A program made the translations under genes and the position numbers. Shown piece after piece: positions 1 to 5,758 of a stretch of 9,304 bases of DNA; position 1 is the stretch's first letter, and every line of letters starts with the position of its first letter. This stretch comes from Acutalibacter sp. (GTDB taxonomy: Bacteria; Bacillota; Clostridia; Oscillospirales; Acutalibacteraceae). Where the stretch lies: the NCBI GenBank assembly GCA_022801475.1, contig JAAWSH010000044.1, positions 1 through 9,304 of the forward strand, given 5' to 3'. The notes under the pieces are model-generated. The model did not search any database, was not told the DNA's origin, and saw only the letters and a list, made by a program, of their open reading frames with translations.

Positions 1-776
1 TAGACCCGGGCGCACAGCTCCCCGCCCAGGGGCGCGGGCTGGGGCAGCAGCTCTGCCAAAGCATCCAGCAGCAGGTCTACTCCCAGGCCAAACTTGGTGG
101 CCCCGCACAGGACCGGGTACAGCTCCCCCTGGGCAATCTTTGCTTTTAACGCCCCGCCCAGGCCGCTGGGCGCACCCTCCTCTAAAAAATTCTCTAAAAG
201 CTGGTCGTCGCCGCAGGCCAGTACCGCCTGCTCTACCCAGGCAGAAGAAACGCCGTCCACAAAAGAGGCCGCCACGCCCGCCTCCCCTTCTCCCCATACC
301 TGGCACAAGGGCAGGCAAGCTCCGCCCGCCTCCTTCTCCACCTGGGCCAGGGCCTGGCGCCAATGGCTGCCAGCCCGGTCCAGCTTGTTGAAAAACAGAA
401 AGCAGGGTAGCCGCGCCTGGCGGATGGCCTCCAGCAGCAGGCGGGTCTGGGGCTGAACGCCCTCTACCGCCGAAACCACCAGTGCCGCCGCGTCCAGTAC
501 TGCCAGGCTGCGCTGCACTTCGCTAAGGAAGTCCGCGTGGCCCGGGGCGTCAACCAGATTCAGCCGTACGCCCTTCCACACCACCGAGGCGCAGGCCGTG
601 CGCACCGAAATGCCCCGCTGGCGCTCAATGGCCATCCCATCCGTAGAGGCCGTGCCCTGGTCCACGCTGCCCGCTGTGCGAATGGCCCCAGCGCGGTACA
701 ATATCTGCTCGGTCAGGGTGGTCTTGCCCGCGTCAGCGTGGGCCACAATGCCCAGGTTCAGAATTTTCTCCTTCAT
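1..776 (-). CDS. Tet(M)-like ribosomal-protection / EF-G family GTPase (N-terminal part)
   Basis: Partial gene; 258 codons are visible and the reading frame runs off the left edge. The product is the G domain of a translational GTPase that would bind the ribosome. Motifs seen: P-loop AHADAGKTT (residues 12-20), switch I ERQRGIS (51-57), DAPGH (76-80), NKLD (130-133) and a G5-like CGATK (224-228). The pattern around residues 37-60 (GSVDQGT, TDGMAIERQRG) and SEVQRSLAVLDAA (85-97) resembles Tet(M)/Tet(O)/Tet(W) proteins more than housekeeping EF-G. The start at 776 is chosen because MKEKILNLGIVAH matches the family N-terminus; a modest AGGGA precedes it. Oddity: the switch I residue that is normally Thr in RGIT is Ser here. 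Domains III-V, including the domain IV loop needed for drug release in known resistance proteins, are outside the window, so tetracycline resistance cannot be claimed. A chromosomal paralogue of unknown role is equally possible. The secreted-protein gene at 1056 is divergent. Confidence 0.88.
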   Translation of the reverse strand, partial: MKEKILNLGIVAHADAGKTTLTEQILYRAGAIRTAGSVDQGTASTDGMAIERQRGISVRTACASVVWKGVRLNLVDAPGHADFLSEVQRSLAVLDAAALVVSAVEGVQPQTRLLLEAIRQARLPCFLFFNKLDRAGSHWRQALAQVEKEAGGACLPLCQVWGEGEAGVAASFVDGVSSAWVEQAVLACGDDQLLENFLEEGAPSGLGGALKAKIAQGELYPVLCGATKFGLGVDLLLDALAELLPQPAPLGGELCARV

Positions 777-960
777 GCTGTCCCTACTTTCCCTGTTGAT
801 TCTGCCTGCCAGCGCCTTTAAAAATGGATCTTTCTCCAAGCACCGGCGCCAATTTGCCCCTCTAGTATTTTTTGCGAGCGCATCAAACCGTACATATCTT
901 GCTTTTCTTTATTTTTAGAGATTTTATCATATTCTTTTTTGGATTAATTATTTACATCTC

Positions 961-989
961 TTGACAAACAAAAATCGTTGTGTTATGAT
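961..989 (+). promoter_or_regulatory. Strong sigma-A type promoter with extended -10
   Basis: TTGACA (961-966), a 17-nt spacer, then TATGAT (984-989) preceded by TGT, which gives an extended TGn -10. The -35 is a perfect consensus and the -10 is one base off. Transcription would start near 996 and leave a leader of about 60 nt before the start at 1056. It lies in the 280-bp divergent gap (777-1055), whose 900-960 part is AT-rich. For the opposite gene only a TATGAT on the minus strand (926-931) without a convincing -35 is visible. Confidence 0.8.
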
Positions 990-1055
990 AAAACCATGGA
1001 AGCTTTAGCCATTTCTGCCAATTTCAATTTTTTTCAGAAAGGCGGTATGTTTAAA

Positions 1056-1760
1056 ATGTTAAAAAAGCTCCTTGCAACCACTGCCGTACTGGCTATGGCC
1101 TTGGCCTTTTCCCTCTCTGCCCAGGCCATGGAAAACGACGCCCCTGCCGCCCAGCGCGATGAAATCTCCCAAAATATCGCTCTGCGCGTCAATGATTTGC
1201 TGCTGGGCTCCCGCCAGCAGCGGGCCGCGGGCATAGCGCCCCAGGGCGAAGCCCTATCTCCCAGTGCCAAGCGGGAGTACGTGGACCAGATCATCCGGGA
1301 CGAGTACCAGAAAAACGGCTGGCGGGAAGTATCTACCATGCCCCACACCGCCGCCCAAGTTTGGGAAACCGTAAACCGGGAGATTGACCAAAAAGCAGTG
1401 CGCCTGGCCTACATGGACCTGGACCAGGCCCCCGAAGATCTAAAGGACTATATCCTCTCTGCCCGGCGGGCCGTGATCTACCAGTTCGCCTGGACAGCGG
1501 ACCCCGCCGACAAGACCATGAGCTACAGCATTGAGCCAGGGGAGGACCATACCTTTGAGATCACCCCGCGCTTTAGCGACCTGTTCCCCGGCTGGTATGA
1601 GCCCCAGATAGACCTGGAGCTGCCGGACTGGAAAGACGCGCCCGAAGAGGCTTTGGCCAGCCTCCAGGACGCTTCCGCCAGTTTCCTGCAAACTAGCTCC
1701 GCCGCCACAGCGGACAAGGCCGGGCTGCGCAGCGCGGCGATATTTGCAGGTCATGTATAG
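1056..1760 (+). CDS. Small secreted protein of unknown function
   Basis: Predicted product of 234 aa; I do not recognise a named family. The N-terminus is a clear Sec signal peptide: MLKK, a hydrophobic core (about residues 5-20) and a likely cleavage after SAQA (residue 24), leaving about 210 mature residues. There is no lipobox, further membrane segment or LPxTG signal. The mature protein is rich in Ala, Asp and Glu; FSDLFPGWYEP near the C-terminal third stands out. Start choice: ATG codons at 1047 and 1056 are in frame. AAAGGCGGT (1038-1046, one base from AAAGGAGGT) abuts 1047 but is 9 nt from 1056, so 1056 is preferred. A longer frame from TTG 978 lies inside the promoter and is rejected. 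The frame ends just before a sharp drop in GC, and a downstream out-of-frame ORF looks like a secreted-protein C-terminal domain, so this gene may be the front part of a broken longer gene. Confidence 0.75.
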   Translation: MLKKLLATTAVLAMALAFSLSAQAMENDAPAAQRDEISQNIALRVNDLLLGSRQQRAAGIAPQGEALSPSAKREYVDQIIRDEYQKNGWREVSTMPHTAAQVWETVNREIDQKAVRLAYMDLDQAPEDLKDYILSARRAVIYQFAWTADPADKTMSYSIEPGEDHTFEITPRFSDLFPGWYEPQIDLELPDWKDAPEEALASLQDASASFLQTSSAATADKAGLRSAAIFAGHV

Positions 1761-1822
1761 ACCAGCATCCTGACAAGTATAATAAGCCCCTTGTTTCTTA
1801 ATATCCCTACAGCAGGCCGTAT

Positions 1823-2110
1823 ATGCCAGGCCTTTTCAAACCATGTACACCCAACAGTATGGGATTCCATCCCTTTAAATCAAAGGTAACCTATTTGCCG
1901 CCTTCCACAGCGAACTGCAATTTAGGTATTTCTATCATCACGCGGAATACATCCTTAGCTTACTGGCCCAGAATCATCCCCAGCAGCGGGGAAAAAGAGT
2001 ATTCTGAAACGAATGAAGAAGCGGTGTATCAGCTGGGACTTCGCGCAAGCACCTACAGCGTTCCCAATAATGGAAACTTTAACATTAAGGTGTATAAGTA
2101 TCTTGCGTAA
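1823..2110 (+). CDS. Short ORF, probable C-terminal fragment of a secreted protein
   Basis: An open frame of 95 codons; the frame is open from 1802, after a TAA at 1799. The start is weakly supported: only AGCAGG (1811-1816) precedes ATG 1823. The second half (CNLGISI, SLAYWPRIIPS, VYQLGLRAST, then a NIKVYKYLA end) has the alternating polar/hydrophobic pattern of a beta-rich extracellular domain, but there is no signal peptide. It lies 62 nt after the secreted-protein stop, in another frame, with no promoter of its own visible, and the only terminator comes after it. GC by hand count is about 47% (1801-1860) and 43% (1921-1980) against 70% at 1681-1740. Most likely it is the C-terminal part of the upstream gene or a relative, separated by frameshift or rearrangement. 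A separate small gene read from the same transcript is the alternative. Confidence 0.4.
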   Translation: MPGLFKPCTPNSMGFHPFKSKVTYLPPSTANCNLGISIITRNTSLAYWPRIIPSSGEKEYSETNEEAVYQLGLRASTYSVPNNGNFNIKVYKYLA

Positions 2111-2157
2111 CAGCTAGCAATTCTAAAAAATTGGCAGGCGGCTAAAACGTTCCATTT

Positions 2158-2207
2158 CAGGAGTCAAGCGGTACCCCGGCTTCGGGGTCCGCCTGACTCC
2201 TGTTTTT
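2158..2207 (+). terminator. Rho-independent terminator
   Basis: Long hairpin: CAGGAGTCA (2158-2166) pairs with TGACTCCTG (2194-2202), GCGG (2168-2171) with CCGC (2189-2192), and ACCCCG (2173-2178) with CGGGGT (2183-2188), around a GCTT loop. One A/C mismatch and one bulged T are the only defects. TTTTT follows at 2203-2207. It terminates the plus-strand unit (1056 gene and 1823 ORF). The stem also lies about 30 bp past the methyltransferase stop on the other strand, but no U-run follows in that direction, so termination there is uncertain. Confidence 0.9.
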
Positions 2208-2232
2208 GTCTATTCTATGCCCGGCCAGGCGC

Positions 2233-2736
2233 TTACCGCCTCTTCCCCACCAGCATAAACCGGTGGCAGGGCGGCTCTTCTCCATAAAACTGATGGGCAT
2301 AGTTCAGCCGAAACCCAGCCGCCTCCAGTCTGGGGGCCACATTCTCCAGGTTATAATCTTCCCCCAGCCAAGGGGCCTCCTGGCCGCCGGTCTGCTGGGC
2401 CACCAGAAAGCCCCCCGGTCCCAGCACCCGGGCCGCCTCCGCTGGGTCTAACGGGGCCTGGTCGTTCAGCAGCAGGTCAAAGGACCCGTCCCCAAAAGGC
2501 AGAGGGCCTTCCCTCCGCCAGCACACCTCTGCCCCCAGAGACCCCAGCCGCTTTTGGCACAGCAGAAATTCCGCCTCGTCCTGCACCAAAGCCGCCGTTA
2601 GGGCCGGCGGGTTCCCTAGTCCTAAAAGGAACGCCCCGGCCCCGGCGCTCATATCCAGCAGGCGCACTCCCGGCCGCAGGAAATCCCGGACCTTTCGCTC
2701 ATAGCTCCAGGGAAGCTTCTCTTTGGCCCCTGCCAT
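2233..2736 (-). CDS. Small class I SAM-dependent methyltransferase
   Basis: Product of 167 aa. A Rossmann-type methyltransferase core is visible: motif I LDMSAGAGAF (residues 27-36, with D28, G32 and G34), an acidic/post-motif region PFGDGSFDLLLN (80-91), and the common segment DPAEAARVLGPGGFLVAQQTGG (about 97-118) seen in Methyltransf_11-like enzymes. The substrate cannot be read from the sequence. At 167 residues it is shorter than the 200-250 usual for this group; little precedes motif I, and the C-terminus ends soon after the last predicted strand, so it is compact or trimmed. Its ATG shares one base with the hisE stop (TGATG), which implies translational coupling and co-transcription with the histidine genes. 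No enzyme of the histidine pathway is a methyltransferase, so a role in that pathway is unlikely. It is the last gene of the minus-strand cluster. Confidence 0.82.
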   Translation of the reverse strand: MAGAKEKLPWSYERKVRDFLRPGVRLLDMSAGAGAFLLGLGNPPALTAALVQDEAEFLLCQKRLGSLGAEVCWRREGPLPFGDGSFDLLLNDQAPLDPAEAARVLGPGGFLVAQQTGGQEAPWLGEDYNLENVAPRLEAAGFRLNYAHQFYGEEPPCHRFMLVGKRR

Positions 2737-3062
2737 CAGCTGTTCCTGTCCACCTGGTGAAAGGTTTTCAGGTTGCCGGTTTTCCCGCCGCGCTTCGAGA
2801 GCTCCTGTTCCACCTGCTCCAGGGTAATGCCCTGCTGAACCATCAGCACAGTCAGGTGGTACAGCAGGTCGCTGATTTCCAGCACAGTCTCCTCATTTTT
2901 GCCGTTTTTTGCGGCAATAATCACCTCGCCGCACTCCTCCGCGCATTTTTTCAGGATCTTGTCCAGCCCCTGGGCAAACAGATATCCTGTGTACGAGCCC
3001 TCCTGGGCGCTGGCCTGCCGGCTTTGCACCGTGGCGTAAAGCTCTTTTAGTTCTTCCATCAT
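2736..3062 (-). CDS. hisE: Phosphoribosyl-ATP pyrophosphatase
   Basis: Product of 108 aa, the normal length for stand-alone HisE. It hydrolyses PR-ATP to PR-AMP and pyrophosphate, step 2 of histidine biosynthesis, in the cytoplasm. Family signatures: GSYTGYLFAQGLDKILKK (residues 22-39), the MazG-like acidic motif E42-E43-x-x-E46 followed by VIIAAKN, and the second motif E62-x-x-D65 followed by LLYHLTVLM; these acidic residues bind the metal. The C-terminal SKRGGKTG region is also typical. Two adjacent ATG codons (3062 and 3059) are possible starts; GAGG (3067-3070) is 4 nt from the first and 7 nt from the second, so 3059 may be the real one. It follows the hisA-hisI fusion after 95 nt and overlaps the methyltransferase start by one base. 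In enteric bacteria HisE is fused to HisI; here HisI is fused to HisA instead. Confidence 0.95.
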   Translation of the reverse strand: MMEELKELYATVQSRQASAQEGSYTGYLFAQGLDKILKKCAEECGEVIIAAKNGKNEETVLEISDLLYHLTVLMVQQGITLEQVEQELSKRGGKTGNLKTFHQVDRNS

Positions 3063-3157
3063 GACACCTCGCGTTTGAAAAATATTTTATTTATTATTAA
3101 AGGGCCTTTGCTGGTCTTGGTTTTAGCCAAGTCTCTCGCCCCTCGCGGTTCTTCCTT

Positions 3158-4234
3158 TCAGCTCTCGCCTGCAATCCGCTTATAAAAGCAGCTCTCTTTC
3201 CCTGTATGGCAGGCCGGGCCATTGGGCTTTACCCGTACCAGCAGTGTATCATCATCGCAGTCCGCCGCAATGCTTACCACCCGCTGGGTGTTCCCCGAGG
3301 TCTCCCCCTTATTCCACAGGGACTTCCTGCTGCGGCTATAGAACCAGGTATACCCGGTCTCCAGGGTCTTTCGCAGGGCCGCGCGGTTCATATAGGCCAG
3401 CATCAGAACCTGATGGGTATCCGCGTCCTGCACAATGGCGGGAATCAGCTCAGACTTAGAAAAATACCGGTCCAGTTCGTCCGCTATGGCCCCCTCTGTC
3501 TTGGGCTTTTTACCAGAGATCTTGTGGCACACTGCCACCGCCTCCCTTAAGTCCAGGGCGCCGGCATACACAGCCTTGCCCGCAATGGCCCCGTACAGGC
3601 CCAGGTCGTACAGCTCAATCAAGTCCAGCAGGCTGCTGACCCCCCCGCTGGCCACAATATTACAACCCACCGCCTGATTCAGCCGGTCCAGCATCTCCAG
3701 GTTTGGGCCCTGTTGGGTGCCATCCTGGCGGATGTCCGTGCAGATAATGTACTGCACACCCATGTCCTCCATCCGGCGGGCCAACTCAATATAGTCCGTG
3801 CCGCTCTGCTTCGTCCAGCCCTGGGCTGCGGCCCGGCCGTCCAGGGCGTCAATGCCCACCGCAACCTGCTTGCCAAAAGCCTTTACCGCCTGCCGCACAA
3901 AGTCTGGGTCCTCCAGGGCGGCAGAGCCTAGTATTACCCGAGAAATTCCCTTTTCCAGGTACCCGGCCACAGTTTCCATGCTGCGGATGCCGCCGCCTAC
4001 CTCTATATTCATATTAACCGTTTCCGCCACCCGCAAAATCAGCTCCATATTCTCGGGCCGGCCGCTTTTGGCTCCGTCCAGGTCCACCATGTGCAGCCAG
4101 TGGGCCCCCTGTTCCTTAAAATGTAAAGCGGTCTCCACCGGGTCTGGGGCCACCACCTGGGCAGTGGCATAGTCTCCCCGCAGCAGGCGCACACACCGGC
4201 CCTGATGCAGGTCAATGGCTGGTAAAACAATCAT
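3158..4234 (-). CDS. hisA-hisI: Bifunctional HisA-HisI: ProFAR isomerase / phosphoribosyl-AMP cyclohydrolase
   Basis: Product of 358 aa with two complete enzymes in one frame. Residues 1 to about 235 are HisA, a (beta/alpha)8 barrel that isomerises ProFAR to PRFAR (step 4): LPAID with catalytic D8, VGGGIRS, GID with the second catalytic Asp D129, [13 protein letters not shown] (166-178) and ASGGVSS (195-201). After a linker of about 25 residues, residues 262-358 are HisI, which opens the PR-AMP ring (step 3): [17 protein letters not shown] (306-315), metal site ADCDDDTLL with C326, then PACHTG (C342) and SCFY (C349). All expected catalytic and zinc/magnesium ligands are present, so both activities should be intact. 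Start: AAAGGG directly abuts ATG 4243 but is 9 nt from ATG 4234, and MIVLPAID fits the HisA N-terminus, so 4234 is chosen. It lies 62 nt downstream of the radical SAM gene and 95 nt upstream of hisE, probably in one transcript. Confidence 0.95.
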   Translation of the reverse strand: MIVLPAIDLHQGRCVRLLRGDYATAQVVAPDPVETALHFKEQGAHWLHMVDLDGAKSGRPENMELILRVAETVNMNIEVGGGIRSMETVAGYLEKGISRVILGSAALEDPDFVRQAVKAFGKQVAVGIDALDGRAAAQGWTKQSGTDYIELARRMEDMGVQYIICTDIRQDGTQQGPNLEMLDRLNQAVGCNIVASGGVSSLLDLIELYDLGLYGAIAGKAVYAGALDLREAVAVCHKISGKKPKTEGAIADELDRYFSKSELIPAIVQDADTHQVLMLAYMNRAALRKTLETGYTWFYSRSRKSLWNKGETSGNTQRVVSIAADCDDDTLLVRVKPNGPACHTGKESCFYKRIAGES

Positions 4235-4296
4235 CAATATCATCCCTTTCTATAGCGCATAAAATCATTTCGGCCCATCTGGCAGGAGCGGCAGTC

Positions 4297-5373
4297 TTAA
4301 TTTCCCTGTGTCCGCTCCAAATAGCACCCCAGCAAATAATCAATATAGTCGCCCTTGCAAAAAAGCCGCTGGCTCTTTCTGTCTCCGCAGCACCGGGCCA
4401 ACTCTCCCACTGGTACCGTAGCCCAGGCGTGCTGGCCAGGACTGCGGTTTTCGGCGTAGAATTCCAGGGCAGCCCGTGCGTTCTCTTCCGGAGAACGGCC
4501 CGGGGCCTTCAGGTTTCCCAGCAGCCAGTGGGGAGAAGGCGCGGTAAAATTGGGATAAACAGAAAAAGAACTATCAATATACAGCACTGGCTCTGCCTGG
4601 GCCATTTTCTGTGTGGTAGGATCCTCCAGCAGCTCCTCAACCAGCTCCCCCTCCGGCCGGCCAAACACCTCCCACAAGTCCGCCGCGCCCCAGTGCTTTA
4701 GGGAATACGCCGCCAGCCGGGGCGGAATCTTCTCCAGGTCCTCCGGGGTCAGCCACTGGGGGTAGAAGTCCCGGTTTTTCCCGTCGCAGCTGCCCTGATG
4801 CAGGAAAAAGACAAATTCTTTGCCCATCGCCTGGCAGCGGGCAGGCAGTGCTAAACGGTCTATCAGCTGGTCTAAAAAGGGCATCTGGTCCAGGTTGCTT
4901 TTGTTGACAAACACCTGTATCCGGGGCGCCAAACCATTTTCCAAAAGCCGGTCTATGGCGGTCAAAAGGTCCTGGTAGGCCCCAGGACGGCCGCTCATCC
5001 GGTCGGTAACCTCTTCTCCTCCAAAAAAGGTGAGCTGTACTACATCCACTCCCAGGGACCGCAGCCACTGGGGGTAGTCCCTATCCCGAGCCAGACGGGG
5101 CACGCTGGCCAGCTCAAAATGATCCCGCTTCTCCCCAGGAGTAGAGAGCGCGCCGCACAGCTGCCAGAGTTCCCGGTAGTCGCCGGTCATGTCCGGCTCC
5201 CGGTACCAGTCGTATACAGCCAGCCGCTGGGTGTGGGGGCGAAAAGCCTCTGCCACAAAGCGCAGGTCCTCTGGCCCCAGGCCCGCGTTGGGCCCCCAGC
5301 CCAGCCAGCAGTGGCGGCAGCGGTTGGGGCAGCCGTGCATATCCAGGGCAATGGTAAGATGCTCATATTTCAT
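4297..5373 (-). CDS. Radical SAM protein with SPASM-like C-terminal region
   Basis: Product of 358 aa. The N-terminus carries the radical SAM cluster motif C15-P-N-R-C19-R-H-C22-W, which binds a [4Fe-4S] cluster and cleaves S-adenosylmethionine to a 5'-deoxyadenosyl radical. A TIM-barrel-like body follows; FFGGEE near residue 118 may be the GGE-like SAM contact. Further on, DSSFSVYPNF...WLLGNL resembles the start of a SPASM/twitch domain (usually with a Cys after VYP) but has Asn at the cysteine position. A cluster of Cys near the C-terminus (C328, C329, C339, C350) could hold an auxiliary cluster. Substrate unknown; no small precursor peptide gene is seen beside it. Start 5373 is chosen because AGGAGG lies 7-9 nt upstream and the family motif is then close to the N-terminus; the longer frame from 5421 begins inside the promoter. 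First gene of the minus-strand cluster. Confidence 0.88.
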   Translation of the reverse strand: MKYEHLTIALDMHGCPNRCRHCWLGWGPNAGLGPEDLRFVAEAFRPHTQRLAVYDWYREPDMTGDYRELWQLCGALSTPGEKRDHFELASVPRLARDRDYPQWLRSLGVDVVQLTFFGGEEVTDRMSGRPGAYQDLLTAIDRLLENGLAPRIQVFVNKSNLDQMPFLDQLIDRLALPARCQAMGKEFVFFLHQGSCDGKNRDFYPQWLTPEDLEKIPPRLAAYSLKHWGAADLWEVFGRPEGELVEELLEDPTTQKMAQAEPVLYIDSSFSVYPNFTAPSPHWLLGNLKAPGRSPEENARAALEFYAENRSPGQHAWATVPVGELARCCGDRKSQRLFCKGDYIDYLLGCYLERTQGN

Positions 5374-5409
5374 TACAGGCTTCCTCCTGTTTCGCGATTT
5401 CCGGGGATC

Positions 5410-5418
5410 ATTATAGCA
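5410..5418 (-). promoter_or_regulatory. Extended -10 promoter of the radical SAM gene
   Basis: On the minus strand the sequence reads TGCTATAAT: a perfect TATAAT (5410-5415) with an upstream TGn. The -35 position at 17 nt spacing (5433-5438) reads TTTTAT, so the extended -10 would carry the promoter. Transcription would start near 5403, giving a leader of about 30 nt with AGGAGG before ATG 5373. It is the only good promoter upstream of the radical SAM, hisA-hisI, hisE and methyltransferase genes. Confidence 0.65.
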
Positions 5419-5459
5419 CAAATCCTGGCAAAATAAAAGGGAATTTCGCTTTTATTCAC

Positions 5460-5505
5460 AAGCCCTGTCACCCCATGGAAATGCCGTCTGTAATCCCCAG
5501 GGCTT
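5460..5505. repeat. 8-bp inverted repeat with 30-nt loop
   Basis: AAGCCCTG (5460-5467) and CAGGGCTT (5498-5505) are perfect reverse complements, 30 nt apart, followed on the plus strand by TTCTTGGG. It lies between the two divergent promoters and no plus-strand gene ends here, so a terminator role is unlikely. It may be a protein-binding site or chance. Confidence 0.35.
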
Positions 5506-5523
5506 TTCTTGGGAGATAAACTG

Positions 5524-5535
5524 TTTTCATGAAAA
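5524..5535. promoter_or_regulatory. 12-bp perfect palindrome, possible operator
   Basis: TTTTCATGAAAA is a perfect palindrome centred 45-50 bp upstream of the kinase -35 and about 115 bp upstream of the radical SAM -10. The position would suit an activator site for the kinase promoter. No known consensus is recognised, and the AT-rich setting makes chance possible. Confidence 0.3.
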
Positions 5536-5574
5536 AACCAACTCCACTTTATCCCCTCTCCTAACCAGAAACTA

Positions 5575-5604
5575 TTGACACTAAAACCGGGCATATAGTA
5601 TAAT
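5575..5604 (+). promoter_or_regulatory. Consensus promoter of the histidine kinase operon
   Basis: TTGACA (5575-5580), an 18-nt spacer and TATAAT (5599-5604), both perfect consensus; a second TATAAT follows at 5604-5609 but at a poor distance (23 nt). Transcription would start near 5611, leaving a leader of about 148 nt before the kinase ATG at 5759. The strength implies good basal expression without an activator. Confidence 0.82.
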
Positions 5605-5610
5605 ATAATG

Positions 5611-5758
5611 CGATACCATAAATGCAATATCAAGCCGGACTCACCCAGGACCGGAAACACGGAAAAGACAGCGCTGCCCTAATTAAAAGCGCAAAGCGGT
5701 TTTCCAAAAGGCTTTGTCCCCGGTGCGGCCCTTCGAAGCGTTGGAATGGAGACTGTCT
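5611..5758 (+). other. Leader of the kinase transcript with a hairpin
   Basis: Untranslated stretch between the predicted transcription start and ATG 5759. CAAAGC (5692-5697) and GCTTTG (5711-5716) can pair around a 13-nt loop that itself holds TTTT and AAAA. A GCGCAAAGC stretch faintly recalls part of the c-di-GMP-I aptamer, but the other conserved blocks are missing. No riboswitch class is assigned. The Shine-Dalgarno GGAG (5748-5751) lies 7 nt from the ATG and is not inside the hairpin. Confidence 0.35.

Noticed and set aside
94..918. Plus-strand ORFs opposite the GTPase gene
   Set aside because: Pro/Arg/Ala-rich translations typical of the antisense of GC-rich coding DNA; the minus frame has all the GTPase motifs.
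978..1055. N-terminal extension of the secreted protein from TTG 978, or from ATG 996
   Set aside because: TTG 978 lies between the -35 and -10 of the promoter, and 996 is at the transcription start; a Shine-Dalgarno and signal peptide fit the start at 1056.
3116..3131. CTTGG-TTTTAG-CCAAG hairpin between hisA-hisI and hisE as a terminator
   Set aside because: The stem is only 5 bp and no U-run follows on the transcribed strand.
5374..5421. 16-residue N-terminal extension of the radical SAM protein
   Set aside because: It would begin inside or upstream of the TATAAT promoter, whereas AGGAGG sits correctly before ATG 5373.
5460..5509. AAGCCCTG/CAGGGCTT inverted repeat as a terminator
   Set aside because: The 30-nt loop is long, the T-run is short, and no plus-strand gene ends upstream.
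5714..5758. TTG start for the kinase
   Set aside because: No good ribosome site precedes it, and it overlaps the leader hairpin; ATG 5759 has GGAG at 7 nt.
5611..5758. c-di-GMP-I riboswitch suggested by GCGCAAAGC
   Set aside because: The upstream GGCAAACC-like block and the downstream GGGTTRCCG-like block are not found, so the similarity is local only.
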